DNA from: Albugo candida
Taxonomy: Eukaryota; Oomycota; Peronosporomycetes; Albuginales; Albuginaceae
DNA: 64,000 nucleotides
Assembly (NCBI GenBank): GCA_905220665.1
Contig: CAJNAR010000145.1
Coordinates: forward strand, 248,001 to 312,000
Direction: 5' to 3'
Part shown: in pieces, positions 1-10,200 of the stretch
Position numbering within the stretch: position 1 is the stretch's first letter
Layout: every line of letters begins with the position of its first letter
The notes under the pieces: model-generated
Told to the model about the DNA's origin: nothing
The model's input: only the letters and a program-made list of their open reading frames with translations
Database searches by the model: none
Position numbers and translations under genes: made by a program

Positions 1-254
1 GATATGATTCTCATATTATCACACGACTCCAGACTACCAGAGAGGTTATCAATGGACATCACTTCACTCAGTGATTGCATCGAGGATGTAGTCGCTGTTG
101 AACACGGTGATCCTTTTTCTAAGTTGTCATCGAACGCATTTTGCGCGATACTTTTTGTTCTCATAGATTTTTGAGAGGAAAATGGCCGTAGCGAGTCCAA
201 TAGCGACCTTCGTGTTCGCCGTAAAGTCTCATGTTCTCTTAATTGCGAATTCAT
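1..254 (-). CDS. 5' end of an unrecognised gene (runs off left edge)
   Basis: An open frame on the minus strand starts at ATG 254-252 (MNSQLREHETLRRTRRSLL...) and stays open for 84 codons to the left edge. The predicted start is rich in Arg, Ser and Thr (RRTRRSLLDSLR, then FSSQKSMRTKS), as in disordered N-termini of nuclear or cytosolic proteins. I see no domain in this piece. The frame is also open for some codons upstream of the ATG, so an earlier start or an upstream exon is possible. The gene is divergent from the ribophorin gene at 723, with a shared intergenic stretch of about 470 bases. The function cannot be named from this fragment. Confidence 0.5.
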   Translation of the reverse strand, partial: MNSQLREHETLRRTRRSLLDSLRPFSSQKSMRTKSIAQNAFDDNLEKGSPCSTATTSSMQSLSEVMSIDNLSGSLESCDNMRII

Positions 255-722
255 TTGTGAAGGATTGCTTGGCTCGCTGTGTCGATTAAAAAAATGCACT
301 ACGAATAGAATTGTTTTACTGGCAGTCAAAAAAGTCCTTACGATATTTGTGGGAGGCTGATCCCAGTTGGAATGAAATACCGGCAGGTCAAGTCAGCTTC
401 CTTGTGACAGGGTTGCACCCATTATAGCATCTTATGATTGGTTTATATTAGACTCGCAGTGAACCCAAGTCTCAATGTAACAAACACATGCTTGAAAAGG
501 TATAGGCCACTTGATTGTGATTGGTTAAGAAGGGACCGTTTGCCTATTCACTCAGTCATACATATGCGCTAGGACTCACTTTGATTTTATTACAAGCGTG
601 CGCAATTAATCTCCAACATGCGTCGTTATTTAACGCAATACACCCGTTATGTATTCTGATAAAAACCCCGAATTGTTGGGTAAACGATTCTCATCCGTTC
701 ATAAATAGCGGGTCCAATAAGA
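255..722. other. Intergenic region between divergent genes
   Basis: This stretch lies between the 5' ends of the left-edge gene and the ribophorin gene. A CCAAT-type box (TGATTGGTTAA) is present near 517-528. I see no convincing coding frame or RNA gene. The short plus-strand frame at 521-763 overlaps the ribophorin start and looks like chance. Confidence 0.4.
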
Positions 723-2080
723 ATGCAATTACTGTCATTAATCGCTTTGTTCGTGATCTATAAAGTCAACGCTGATACCGCGCGATCGGGTCTATTTTCT
801 TTAAAATCCAACGCGCTTCTTCTATCCAAGACTGCCTCTCTCCGACTGATAATACAAGTCACTCCCGGACAAGAAGTGATCAATGAAGTTGTGGTTAAGA
901 GCATCACAAACACAAACAGCCGAATCAGTGTGTTATCTGACAAAGTATGCCTTTTTATGACAAAATTATTTCGGCTAACACTATTAATGAATGCATAGAC
1001 AGTAAAGGGCAAAGGGAATGAATTCACGGTCACATTGGGTGGCGCAGTGAACGCCGGCGTGTACGAAGCAGTTATCCGTAGTTCCGAATCTGGCCACGAA
1101 GAAACACTTTCATTCAAAGTATGTATCGCTCTGTTGCTCAGACTCCTATTCTCAATGCATTTCTAGGTGGTCACACCAGTTTCAATCCAATCTGCGAATT
1201 TCAATGGAATCACATTAACTGAGGGCCAGCAACTTGAGAAAAAGACTTTCAGCTCCGGATCGCAGGATGTCTTTGACGCAAAAATCATCGTGGAAGATGG
1301 CCTGAAACAGCGAACGATACGTCCACAACAAGCCGTTCTTCACTTTAAGCATAAAAAGCTCAATACTGACGCGCATTTTGCGCTGGAAAGCTCTGAAACT
1401 GAACCGGAAACGCTGACGTTATCGTTGCAATTCTCCGCATTGAGCAAGACGTTCCAATACAATTCTGGCGATTACAATGTGCGTCTGATCATCGGAGATG
1501 TCTCGTTCAAAGTACGTGAATACAGCTATCCGTATCTGTTTCTTTGCTGAATGTACACCATGCAGGAACCAATTATTTGGGATCTGGGAACGCTTAAGGT
1601 TTTGGTCGCCACAGCGGTGCCGGCTGCGTCTCCGCGACTGTATGCAAAACCACTTCTGCATGAGAGTGATACGACTTTCAAAGCACTTCCGGAGATCCGA
1701 CACATGATGCGTCCACAAGAACGTCGTCCACCTGTGGTCGTATCGCTGCTATTCGCTGGAGCTGTGTTGGTACGTCTACATCGAAAAGTTCTAAGCTTGT
1801 TTGAATTTATTGTATCGTGTAGCTTCCACTAATCGGTTTTGCTGGATTTGTCGTTGGATTACGCTTAAACGCCCAGAAGCTGTTCAAGTCGCACATCTTT
1901 GGATATGGAGTCGTGTTCCTTACATCATTGACTGTGATATTGGGCCTTTATGCTCTGTTCTGGGTGCGTCTCACGTTGTTTCAATTGCTCGGATACTTGT
2001 CGTTTGTTGGAGGTGTCTTTATGATTTCGGGCCATGCGACACTGAAAAGACTCGCCGAGTTGAAAGTTAAAAAGCTTTGA
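723..2080 (+). CDS. Ribophorin II / Swp1-type oligosaccharyltransferase subunit
   Basis: This is the delta/ribophorin II subunit of the ER oligosaccharyltransferase that transfers glycans to Asn. Five exons join in frame: 723-944, 999-1118, 1167-1511, 1566-1769 and 1823-2080, giving about 382 residues. The start (MQLLSLIALFVIYKVNA) is a signal peptide, followed by a beta-rich lumenal domain. The C-terminal third carries the family signature: an Arg/Pro-rich stretch before the membrane (HMMRPQERRPPVV), then three or four hydrophobic segments, ending in a basic tail (LAELKVKKL). At this length it resembles the short Swp1 form rather than the longer animal ribophorin II. Introns are 47-55 bases with GTATG/GTACGT donors. 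It is convergent with the PGDH-PSAT gene 112 bases downstream. The call rests on the C-terminal region and topology. Confidence 0.8.
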
Positions 2081-2192
2081 GGCAAATAAAACTTTGTTGG
2101 AAGTGTGGGTTTGTTAATTTGTAGCTTCACGGCAAATGACCTACCGCATCGCTCAGCGTGGGTCTTGATGTCACGTACAAAGGCCAGACACT

Positions 2193-5135
2193 TCATCTCC
2201 GATTTTGCTGCGTGGTTGCAGACCCACGCGCCAAGACTTCATGATAAGCCCATTTGATCCAAGGCATGAGCGCTTCTACATCTTTTGTTTCAACAGTGGC
2301 ACCACACCAAATGCGAATTCCGGGAGGTGCATCTCGATATGATCCAATGTCATATGCAATTTGTTCTGTTTCGAGCAACTCGACCATTTCTTGCACTTGT
2401 TCTCGTCTAAAATCTTTGATTTGTAAGCAAACGGATGTGTTCGAACGAACTTGAGGCAATTGCGCTAAAAACGCGATCCAGTTGCTGTTATTTTGTACAA
2501 ATGCTTCCACGGCATGTAGATTCCCGCGTGAAATGGCAATAAGACCATTTACTCCGCCAACACCTTCAGCCCAATTCAACGCGTCTAAGTAATCTTCGAC
2601 ACAAAGCATTGACGGAGTATTTATTGTGCTTCCATTGAAAATTCCTTTGAGAAGCTGTCCGGACTTTGCATTTGTCAATCGGAATATCTTTGGAATCGGT
2701 CGATCAATAGGCACAAACGTCTCCAAGCGCTCTATAGCTCGAGGACTCAGTATGAGGACACCATGAGCTCCTTCTCCTCCAAGTACCTTTTGCCAGCTAA
2801 ATGTGCACACATCGATCTTGGACCAAGGGATATCCATTGCGAAAGCAGCCGAAGTTGCATCATTAAAAGTGAGACCCTTACGATCGTCTGCGATCCAGTT
2901 TCCATCAGGAATGCAAACGCCACTTGTGGTTCCATTCCACGTGAATAGAATATCATGATCAGGATTGGTCTGTGACAAATCAGGCAGATCGCCAAATGGC
3001 GCAGAGAATTCACGGACACTCTTCAACTTGAGTTCTTGTACAGCATCCGTGTACCACTGCTTGCCGAAAGACTCCCAGTAACAGATATCCACTGGACGAT
3101 CACCAAGCATATTCCACATCGCCATCTCAAACGCGCCAGTGTCCGAAGCAGGGACTATACCGAGAAGATAATCGTCCGGTAATTGCAGTAAATGTTTGGA
3201 ACGACGGATAGCTTCTTCCAACAAGCGTTTTCCAAGTTTAGAACGATGACTGCGTCCAAGTGCGATGTCAGATAGATTGGCGAGCGAGTACCCGGGGCGT
3301 TTTTTGCATGGTCCTGATCCAAAGTTTGGGCTAGCAGGACGAACTGTGGGTTTTAGAGTAAGAGATGGCTTGCTCTCCTGTTGAGGCAACCTGAAAACGG
3401 TACTCCATTCTCGACGTGCGGTCAAATCCATATCAACAAGCGTTAGTGGACGAAGATTAGAGAGTTGATTCAGAGCTTGCAGTTCTTGAATTGCTTGATC
3501 CGGGATCGGATCGTCGAGATTTAAGATTCCTACTGCATGAGTCTCTTTGGATTCCCGAGCAAGTCCAAAGCAGCCAATATTGATATCATGTTTTGCGAGT
3601 ACGGAAGTGATTGAATTCAATACTCCAGGCTGATCCTGATTCTGAAACATCAACATTGTTCCGGTGGGAATGCAATCGACAGACAAATCATTGAGTGCAA
3701 TCAGTCTTGGTTGGTTTTTGCCAAATACAGTGCCCGTGATCTTCCTCATAAACCCATTTTCACCTTCCACAATCACACTCAATCGGTTTGAAAAGCTGCT
3801 ATCAATCGGCTCGTCATGTTTATGTTCCACTACTTTGATTCCCAAATTATCGGCCAAGTGACGAGCATTTGCTGGAGTTACCTCCTCTTCCAGCATGAAC
3901 GATAGCATCCCTCTGAGCACACCAGCAATGATCTGTCCAGAAACTTGCGGGGAAGCAGTTGCTTGTCCCACTGACACCACAATAACTCGAGTGATTCTCC
4001 TTTCGTCTAGTAATTGAGCTTGTATACTTCCGAGCTTTTGAGCAAGGAGAAAGAATGGGGAAAACTCTTCTCTGCGATGGAAATCCACATTTGGCGCATT
4101 GACAATATTCCGGAACGATCTCCCCGAAAAGATCGCATCGATCGCGTCAGCGAGTTGTGGTGTTTGAACGCTCGTAACGAGTTCCGGCGCGAAGATAACT
4201 TTTGAATCTTTAGCCAATGCCTTATAGACCTCTGATTCTTGTGCGTCCATTTCAAGTTGAGACGGTTTATGCAGAGCAACTCCACCGATTTTACCTGTTT
4301 CAAGGTTTTCCAGCAATGCTGTGACGTCTACCAAGTCGGTATGGCTACCAATTATGATTTTCACACCATCCTTACACGATTCTAGTCTTCCCGCGCTTAA
4401 AAAATGCTTTGTATTTGCATTGCGCGGAAGATGAAGTGAGATGTAATCGCTTCTCGACAAAAGCTCCGAAAGGGAAACAGGTTCAATTTGATGAGATTTC
4501 GAGATATGATTGGATAATATTAAATCGTATCCGATGACATTCATTCCGAATGCGCGACAACGTGCGGCAACTTGACATCCAATGCGACCGAGTCCAATGA
4601 TTCCGATTGTTTTGTTGTGGATGCTAGAATGGCGATGGGGTATACACTCCGACCCCTGGATAGGAATTTCGGATAGACGCGTTAGAAGGCTCAATGTACG
4701 TTCTGCTTGTAATGTGACAGAGCGTATGTCAGGTTGAAGGACCATCACTCCATTTCGTGCTGCATGAACAACATCAATTTTATCCAATCGTGAGGAAGTG
4801 CATGCAAGAAGTCGAAGTTTTGAAGCGTGCGAAAGGATATTTTTGTTGATTTTTGTATGAGAATCGACGAGAAGGACTTGACACTCTGATAAGAGGCTGT
4901 GAGGATGCACAGATAATTCAGAGCGAGATGTTGACGTGACATGGTGACCTTTGGAGCGTAATAGTTCTATGAACTGTGGATTGAATGATTCCGTGCAAAG
5001 AATGTTTGGCATGGCTACGAGACGACTAGTATGGAGTGCTTTATGAGGTTGCTTGTATCGAGAAGCATACCGTGCTCGTTTCGTCCATGCAAGCAGCGAT
5101 TGCATTTGTCTACCAATGGTACAAACCGGTATCAC
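2193..5135 (-). CDS. Fused phosphoglycerate dehydrogenase-like / phosphoserine aminotransferase
   Basis: One intronless 980-residue frame joins two steps of the phosphorylated serine pathway. Residues 1-40 are Arg/Ser-rich and look like a mitochondrial presequence. Residues about 42-345 are a D-3-phosphoglycerate dehydrogenase fold with the Rossmann motif GLGRIG at 181-186 and the NAD-binding Asp in GYD (204). An allosteric substrate-binding-like domain and an ACT domain (about 490-560, [13 protein letters not shown]) follow. Residues about 600-975 are a phosphoserine aminotransferase of the SerC_2 (archaeal/alphaproteobacterial) type, starting [14 protein letters not shown], with PLP Lys783 in SWQKVLGG and the Asp of the DATSA motif. 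The dehydrogenase catalytic residues look lost: the NCARGG loop reads IIGSHTD, and the HLGAS His position reads PELVTS. The aminotransferase half looks complete. M11 is an alternative start. Confidence 0.88.
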   Translation of the reverse strand: MIPVCTIGRQMQSLLAWTKRARYASRYKQPHKALHTSRLVAMPNILCTESFNPQFIELLRSKGHHVTSTSRSELSVHPHSLLSECQVLLVDSHTKINKNILSHASKLRLLACTSSRLDKIDVVHAARNGVMVLQPDIRSVTLQAERTLSLLTRLSEIPIQGSECIPHRHSSIHNKTIGIIGLGRIGCQVAARCRAFGMNVIGYDLILSNHISKSHQIEPVSLSELLSRSDYISLHLPRNANTKHFLSAGRLESCKDGVKIIIGSHTDLVDVTALLENLETGKIGGVALHKPSQLEMDAQESEVYKALAKDSKVIFAPELVTSVQTPQLADAIDAIFSGRSFRNIVNAPNVDFHRREEFSPFFLLAQKLGSIQAQLLDERRITRVIVVSVGQATASPQVSGQIIAGVLRGMLSFMLEEEVTPANARHLADNLGIKVVEHKHDEPIDSSFSNRLSVIVEGENGFMRKITGTVFGKNQPRLIALNDLSVDCIPTGTMLMFQNQDQPGVLNSITSVLAKHDINIGCFGLARESKETHAVGILNLDDPIPDQAIQELQALNQLSNLRPLTLVDMDLTARREWSTVFRLPQQESKPSLTLKPTVRPASPNFGSGPCKKRPGYSLANLSDIALGRSHRSKLGKRLLEEAIRRSKHLLQLPDDYLLGIVPASDTGAFEMAMWNMLGDRPVDICYWESFGKQWYTDAVQELKLKSVREFSAPFGDLPDLSQTNPDHDILFTWNGTTSGVCIPDGNWIADDRKGLTFNDATSAAFAMDIPWSKIDVCTFSWQKVLGGEGAHGVLILSPRAIERLETFVPIDRPIPKIFRLTNAKSGQLLKGIFNGSTINTPSMLCVEDYLDALNWAEGVGGVNGLIAISRGNLHAVEAFVQNNSNWIAFLAQLPQVRSNTSVCLQIKDFRREQVQEMVELLETEQIAYDIGSYRDAPPGIRIWCGATVETKDVEALMPWIKWAYHEVLARGSATTQQNRR

Positions 5136-5530
5136 TGGTATTCTCTGTTTGAACTACGATAAATCCTTTTCGACCAATAAAGCGTCAGGATACAAAACAG
5201 TACCCTCTTATATCTGTTCCTGCGGGGTATCAACACAAACAGTACCCGCCATCTCGGAATGCGGAATCAATGAAACAATTCGGAATGAGTATGCGCTTCC
5301 ACAGGTAGAATCAACCCGCGCCCCTTTTCTGCCCCGATCCGCTGCAACGTCAGTGTCAATTCAAGAATGGGTGGATCACTGTCACGTACGTCGCTTCTGA
5401 AGCATCGAAGTTCCATTGACGAAAGCAATCGAAGAAGCTCTTACCTTATGGCTGACACGTCCGTACGCGGAAGTGTCTCAATACTTCCAGAACAAGTCAC
5501 ATCGCTCTCGCAAGTCACTTTAGGTGCATT
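5136..5530. other. Intergenic region between divergent genes
   Basis: About 395 bases separate the PGDH-PSAT start from the first recognisable RGLG exon. An upstream RGLG exon may lie here: an ATG near 5448 (MADTSVRGSV...) is followed by possible donor and acceptor sites, but I could not join it in frame. I see no RNA gene or repeat. Confidence 0.3.
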
Positions 5531-7015
5531 ATGAAGCTTATTATGGCGTTATCGATTGCTAAGCGGTTTCTATACGTAGTGTTGCGTCAAAATGGCTTGG
5601 GTGCATGTAATTTTATCCTTGGAATTGACTGTAGGTGTCTCGATTGAACTGTAGGTTGTTCTTACTCAATTTTTGGTGTGGACAACAGTCAGTAAAAATA
5701 ACGAATGGAGTGGAAGAAGAACATATGGTGGTCGATGCTTACACGCTCCTTCAACTAATTTCCACCAATGCAATCCGTATGAAGAAGTCCTCGATCCGCT
5801 CTGTCGGACTTTGCGAGTATTCGGTCGGTTGTTATTGTCTAATTTATTGGAATTGTTGGTCGCTGACTCCGTCTGTATCCGAAGGCTCAAGGAATGCTGT
5901 TCCATGTTATGGTTTTGGCGATCGAGAGACGAATGATACCTCGGTGTTTACGTTTTTAGGCGGTCGAGACTGCATTTTAGGTCTTCCTTATGAAGGCGTT
6001 CAAGCGCGGTACGTGATCTGTCGAGTTGAAGGCTGCAATATGACACATTCCTATCACAGATATCGAGATGTTGTTCCTCATGTGGTTATGGCGGGTCCTG
6101 CATCGTTTGCTCCTCTCATCCATCAGAGCCTTGCAATTGTAAATGAGACCGGAGAATTTCATGTCTTATTCATCATTGCCTCTGGACATTTGGCTGGATC
6201 GTCTAGAGAACTCCTTGCAGAATTGGATGTCAATGAACAGAAAACGATCGACGCTATCAAACTCGCAAGCCATTTCCCTCTCAGTATTGTGATTGTGGGC
6301 GTCGGAGATGGACCTTGGGATGGTATGAAGCAGTACAAACGTTTCCTTCACAACCGAAAATTCGACAATCTGCACTTTGTTGATTATGAAGTACGTGTCA
6401 CCCAATTTCTTTGAATTAGACTCATTGAAATTCGAATAGAAAATCGCATCCAAATACTCTGCTTTCTGCAAACGTCAAGCTCAGTTTGCACTTGATGCAC
6501 TCATGAAACTTCCAGAACAGTATCGTGCAATTAAGCGTCTTGGGTATCTCGAAGCAGGTCCATTCAACTTTGGATATCCTATTCCAGAGGTCCATGTGCA
6601 TCCTCTACCACAGTCTAGCAATCAACCTGAAGAAGCAGAGGTCCCAGTATTTCCAATTCGAGTCTCAATGACTGCGGTTCCATCGACCGAGGATCAAGAC
6701 CAAAGCCCGACCACAAGCAGTTGCAAGAAAACGCGCGCAAATACCAGCAGTTTTGATTCAAAAAGACCCAGTGAGCTATTAAAAGAGCTAGTTTGTGGAT
6801 TGAGAGTAGATCATACGCAACCACGCACGTCATTGACAGCTGAAGAGGAGCTTGCAAAATTACAGGAAGAGCTTCTTTGTTGCATATGTGAAGAAAGGAG
6901 AAAGAATTTGGTGTTTCAGTGCGGTCACGAGACATGCGGCACATGCGCTTTGACGCTGAGAGATTGCCCAACATGTCGTCAGCCGATTCAAATCCGCATC
7001 AAGCGATTTACGTAG
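5531..7015 (+). CDS. RGLG-like E3 ubiquitin ligase (copine/VWA domain + RING finger)
   Basis: This is a RING ubiquitin ligase of the plant/protist RGLG family, usually membrane-associated and involved in stress signalling. Exons 5531-5630, 5689-5823, 5885-6390 and 6440-7015 join in frame. The first junction restores the VWA/copine start NFILGIDFSKNNEWSGRRTY, with a MIDAS-like DxSxN. The second joins RVFG to SRNAVPCYGFGD. The rest of the copine domain is typical (FAPLIHQSL, LSIVIVGVGDGPWD, then an ALDALMKLPEQYRAI helix). A Ser/Thr-rich linker follows, then a C-terminal RING (about residues 425-465: CCICEERRKNLVFQCGH, then C-x2-C pairs to CPTC). The true start is uncertain: ATG 5531 or 5543, or an unseen upstream exon. 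The domain assignment is firm. Confidence 0.82.
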
Positions 7016-7248
7016 CGTCTCGAACGCATTTCATCAAAGAGTATATATTGTATACATATGAAGACCTTTTATTCGAAGGTAGTATACGCAATGGTATACG
7101 CTTGCTATGTGTCCAGTCACCTGTTTAACTGCATTACCCTTAGCGTTTGATATATTATTCCAACACGCTTACCCCTATCTCCTTATATTATGTCATGCCA
7201 CTTCTGTAATTATCGACCGATTCCAAGCGCATTTATTCCCTCGCGTCA

Positions 7249-10200
7249 ATGGCCACTGAGAGTGTTCTGACGCGTTATTGCGTCTGTCAGCAGCAAGACA
7301 GCGGTACAGGACCATACGTTCATGCATCTTTTACCTTCTGACCACATCTTTCGTAGGAATTATGATCGAATGCATTCGTGGGACTGGCGGATGTAATGGG
7401 TGGGTTCATCCAAACTGTTGCGGGCTGGTTTTGACACAGGTTGAGTTGGAAGCGCTTGACAGCTACATCTGTCCTCTCTGTGAGAAACCTGACGACGATT
7501 ACAGCCGCATGAAGACGTTCAACACACAGAGAGCGAATGAATTCGCATTTACACAGCGAAAACAAAATACAGCGGATACTCTACCAAGTACGAACACCAT
7601 GATGCATGAAGAGAAGCAGAAAAAGTCGAAACGCTGGGGATGTCAAGATTGCGGGCAATACAACAATGTAGCCCTGGAAACGTGTCAAGATTGTGGCAGT
7701 ATTCGCGGTAAAAACGGTGCGGAAAGCTCCAATCGGCGCAAATCCACTCAGAGGCGTAAAAGCGTACCAATCGCTCCCGAAATTGAAACAGACGATCATT
7801 TGAGACGAAGTCACCGAGGAAGTAGTGGTAAAAAGAAATCGTACGTGGTTCCCGGCTCTGACGATGAAGAAATACTGAGTGAGAATGAAGTCGCAATAGC
7901 ACGCTCTGCCAAGACTCAGACTCAGACTCAGACTCAGACGCGGCATCACTCTGTGTTTGTGAGTAAACGGCCCCGAAATGAAATGGAAAATTCTTCCGAC
8001 TCGGAAGCGGAACACCCAAAGGAAAGAGTGCACACTACGAAACGACAGGAAGTATCAACAGAGCAGCTGAGCAGTATGGTGATTGAGAAGATAATGGGCT
8101 CCAGAAAGGTTCAGAACAAGGAGAAGAAAACAGAGGTTGTGGAGTATTATATCAAATGGAAAAACTACTCGTATCTCCATTGTTCGTGGGAAACCACTGA
8201 CACGCTATTGAGTTTGGATCCACAGACAAATAAACAGCGAATTAAACGCTTTTTGGAGAAGAAACAACTCGGAATGAAGCATCACGTGGAGGAAGAGGAC
8301 GACGAATTCGAAGATGGTGACGCACCAACGGGCGAAGAAACAGAGTATTTCGATCCCGAGTACCTGGAAATCCATCGTATCATTGCTTTCAAAAAGAACG
8401 CAAGCTATAAAGACGACGAAGGGAAGCTCTACCTCGTGAAATGGCGTATATTACCGTATTCCGATGCGACTTGGGAACGAGCTGAGGATCTGAAAGATGA
8501 CGAAGCTATCAAACGATACGAAGCGTCGTTACTCCTTCCACCAAAAAACGAATGGGAACCACTTCCACGCCCAAGTCTTCGCGAATATCGTAAAATAGAA
8601 GAATCACCATCGTTTGGAACAGATGGAAGCCTTACATTACGTGTCTATCAGTTGGAAGGACTGAATTGGCTATTATGGAACTGGTACAATGAGCGTCCTA
8701 GCATTCTCGCCGATGAAATGGGTCTTGGAAAAACCATTCAGACATTGGCATTCCTCGATCGTCTTCGCGTGGATCCAAAGATCAAATGTCGTGGCCCGTT
8801 CCTCATCGTTGCACCGTTGTCTCTCATCGTTCAATGGCAAAACGAATGCGAAACATGGACGTGTATGAACTGTATCGTGTACCACGGGAACACGGAAGCC
8901 CGTGAAATCATTCGAGAGTTTGAATTCTACTTTTCCAACGAGCAGGGAAAGCCCGACAGGAAGAAACCATTCCGCTTCAATATCATTGTCACAACGTACG
9001 AAGTCGCTATCAAAGACATTGCATTCCTATCAAAAATCCGATGGCGATGTCTGATTGTCGATGAAGCCCATCGGTTGAAAAATCAATCGTCGCGATTAGT
9101 GGAGCAGCTTCGATCCCTTCGACGCGATCATTGCGTTCTTTTGACCGGCACACCGCTTCAAAACAAAACGGAAGAGCTGTGGGCGCTATTGAATTTCCTC
9201 GACACTCGCTCCTTCCCGAGCGTCGAGGAATTTCTCGCGAAATTTGGCGATCTCCATGAAGCTCGACAAGTGGCAGATCTCCACAAAATGCTCAAGCCGT
9301 ACCTTCTTCGACGCGTAAAAGAAGACGTTGAGAAATCGCTTCCTCCCAAAGAAGAAACAATCATTGAAGTGGAATTAACACCAGTGCAAAAGCAATGGTA
9401 TCGGGCTATTTACGAGAAGAATACGAGCTTTCTGAGTCGTGGAGGGAATCCCAATAACATTCCGAATCTGATGAATGTGATGATGGAACTCCGTAAATGC
9501 TGCAATCATCCGTATTTGAACAATGGCGTCGAAGAGATCCTCAATGAAGGCTTACAAACCGACAAAGAACGTCATGAAATGATGGTGAAATGCTGTGGGA
9601 AAATGGTTTTATTAGACAAATTATTACCGCGATTGAAAGAAGGAGGTCACAAAGTCTTGATATTCAGTCAAATGGTTCGTGTGCTCGATATCATTGAAGA
9701 TTATCTCCGATTCCTTGGGCACGCATACGAGCGTTTGGATGGAAACATTCGCGGAAACGATCGTCAGGCTGCTGTGAATCGATTCGTAAAGGAAGAATAC
9801 AAACGTTTTGTGATGCTGTTATCGACCAAAGCCGGCGGTTTGGGACTTAATTTGACAGCAGCCGATACGGTAGTTATCTTTGACAGCGATTGGAATCCTC
9901 AGAACGATCTCCAAGCACAAGCGCGAGCCCATCGAATTGGACAGACACATTCCGTGAAGATTTATCGATTGATTACGCGAAAGACATACGAAATGCATAT
10001 GTTCCATAAAGCATCATTGAAATTGGGTTTGGATAAAGCTGTTCTGACACATATGCGACGAGAAAAAGAAGATCAAAAGGAAGGAATCAGTCGGATGAAT
10101 AAGAGCAAGAAATCAAAAGCACAAGAGACCAAAGAGATTGATGAATTACTGAAACGTGGAGCGTATGACGTCTTTCGCGATGAGAATGATACCGCTGCTG

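Noticed and set aside
7549..8033. Two overlapping minus-strand frames rich in Ser and Leu
   Set aside because: They are antisense to the CHD gene, including its ACTCAG repeat, which gives a Ser-Glu or Ser-Leu run on the other strand.
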